Assembly (NCBI GenBank): GCA_018969885.1
Contig: JAGWXN010000140.1
Coordinates: 1 to 8,567, forward strand
Reading direction: 5' to 3'
From: Betaproteobacteria bacterium
GTDB lineage: Bacteria > Pseudomonadota > Gammaproteobacteria > Burkholderiales > Burkholderiaceae
DNA length: 8,567 nt
Shown: positions 7,742-8,567 of the stretch, piece after piece
Layout of the letters: every line of letters begins with the position of its first letter
Numbering within the stretch: the first letter of the stretch is position 1
Program-made: the position numbers and the translations under genes
Notes under the pieces: model-generated
Databases searched by the model: none
The model's input: the letters and a program-made list of their open reading frames with translations, nothing else
Told to the model about the DNA's origin: nothing

Positions 7742-7785
7742 CCTGCAGAGCATGAGCGATCCGACCGAAGGGTCGCGACTGCAGG
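7742..7785 (-). repeat. Inverted repeat with inner hairpin before the GGDEF gene
   Basis: CCTGCAG (7742-7748) and CTGCAGG (7779-7785) are perfect reverse complements. They enclose a second perfect 5-bp stem, CGACC/GGTCG (7762-7766 and 7771-7775), with a 4-base loop. It lies in the 116-base gap upstream of the GGDEF-EAL gene. It might be RNA structure or an operator-like palindrome; its role is unknown. Confidence 0.45.
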
Positions 7786-7786
7786 C

Positions 7787-7808
7787 GGGCGGTGGCGCTA
7801 CACCGCCC
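7787..7808 (-). terminator. Strong GC hairpin after the thiolase gene (possible terminator)
   Basis: A perfect 8-bp stem, GGGCGGTG/CACCGCCC (7787-7794 and 7801-7808) with a 6-base loop, begins 18 bases after the thiolase stop codon. No T-run follows on the - strand, so classical intrinsic termination is doubtful. It could attenuate read-through or protect the thiolase mRNA 3' end, which would partly uncouple thiolase from the genes downstream. Confidence 0.45.
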
Positions 7809-7826
7809 AATGGTCGCAGTGAATTT

Positions 7827-8567
7827 TCAGAGGCGTTCGACGATGGTGGCGATGCCCATGCCGCCGCCCACGCAGAGCGTGATCAACCCGCGCCGCAATG
7901 ACCTGCGTTCGAGTTCGTCGATGAGCGTGCCGAGCAGCATGGCGCCGGTTGCGCCCAGCGGATGGCCCATGGCAATTGAACCGCCGTTCACGTTGATTTT
8001 CTCTGCCGGAACACCAAGCTCCTGCATGTAACGAAGCGGGACGGCAGCAAAGGCTTCATTGACCTCGAAGAGATCAATGTCATCGATCGTGAGGCCCGCT
8101 TTCGCGAGCGCCTTACGGGTGGCGGGCATGGGACCGGTGAGCATGATGGTTGGGTCGGTACCGGTCAGCGCCGTGGCCACGATTCGGGCGCGCGGCGTGA
8201 TGCCGAGCGTACGCGCGGCAGATTCGTTACCGATCAGGACCAGTGCCGCGCCATCGACGATGCCTGAAGAGTTTCCTGCGTGATGCACATGGCGGATACG
8301 TTCGACCTGCGGATACTTGCGTAGCGCCACCGCGTCAAAGCCCATCTGGCCCATCTTTTCAAACGAGGGCTTCAGCTGCCCCATGGCCTCAAGCGAGGCG
8401 TCCGGACGGATGGTTTCGTCATGATCGAGAATGGTGAGACCGATTTCATCGTGCACCGGTACGATTGATCGCTTGAAGCGGCCGTCAGCGCGCGCGGCAG
8501 CCGCCAACCGATGCGAACGCACGCCCCATTCGTCGACCTGCTCGCGCGACCAGTCGTCGAGCGTGGC
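7827..8567 (-). CDS. Acyl-CoA thiolase (acetyl-CoA C-acyltransferase), 5'-truncated
   Basis: Thiolase cleaves 3-ketoacyl-CoA with CoA to release acetyl-CoA, the last step of beta-oxidation. The frame stays open to the right edge (reading [19 protein letters not shown]), so the visible part is the C-terminal 246 residues of a protein usually about 390-400 long. The nucleophilic Cys near the N-terminus is outside the window. Visible family motifs are [35 protein letters not shown] (active-site His codon at 7962-7964) and LCVGGGMG (second catalytic Cys codon at 7872-7874), ending in TGA at 7827-7829. It is upstream of, and on the same strand as, the FadB-type gene, which supports a degradative role. 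Biosynthetic acetoacetyl-CoA thiolase is the alternative. A fadA-type symbol is possible but not certain from this half. Confidence 0.95.
   Translation of the reverse strand, partial: ATLDDWSREQVDEWGVRSHRLAAAARADGRFKRSIVPVHDEIGLTILDHDETIRPDASLEAMGQLKPSFEKMGQMGFDAVALRKYPQVERIRHVHHAGNSSGIVDGAALVLIGNESAARTLGITPRARIVATALTGTDPTIMLTGPMPATRKALAKAGLTIDDIDLFEVNEAFAAVPLRYMQELGVPAEKINVNGGSIAMGHPLGATGAMLLGTLIDELERRSLRRGLITLCVGGGMGIATIVERL

Overview
This GC-rich window looks like chromosomal DNA from a proteobacterium, most likely a betaproteobacterium of the Burkholderiales type. That guess rests on the style of the PNPase, FadB-like and thiolase proteins and on gene content, and is not proven. Coding density is high. 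No tRNA, rRNA, CRISPR array, insertion sequence or phage gene was seen. No stretch longer than about 120 bases lacks a gene.

Layout: (1) positions 1-1621, + strand, hold the C-terminal three quarters of polynucleotide phosphorylase (pnp), cut by the left edge. (2) 1622-1720 is a short convergent spacer with nested hairpins. (3) Everything else is on the - strand. In transcription order it is: an acyl-CoA thiolase cut by the right edge (8567-7827), a structured 116-base spacer, a PAS-like/GGDEF/degenerate-EAL protein (7710-6025), an 83-base leader with possible RNA structure, a FadB-type bifunctional enoyl-CoA hydratase/3-hydroxyacyl-CoA dehydrogenase (5941-3404), and, 36 bases later, a Nudix-MBL fusion hydrolase (3367-1721).

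The thiolase and the FadB-type protein together supply the last three chemical steps of a beta-oxidation cycle (hydration, NAD-dependent oxidation, thiolysis). The Nudix half of the fusion resembles the NUDT19-like CoA diphosphatase branch, so it may act on CoA derivatives made in the same locus. The MBL half with its winged-helix tail resembles LACTB2. The cyclic-di-GMP-type gene between the thiolase and FadB genes is an unexpected partner. It keeps a full GGDEF motif but has lost key EAL catalytic residues, so it is more likely a cyclase or sensor than a phosphodiesterase.

The most striking feature is inside the FadB-type protein. About 125 extra residues sit in the 3-hydroxyacyl-CoA dehydrogenase C-terminal region, and 101 of them (residues 568-668) include 45 histidines in HDHA/HEHS/HGHA-like repeats. 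The reading frame is intact on both sides and the catalytic residues of both enzyme domains are present. This looks like a metal-binding low-complexity module built into a beta-oxidation enzyme, encoded partly by a perfect 12-bp tandem repeat.
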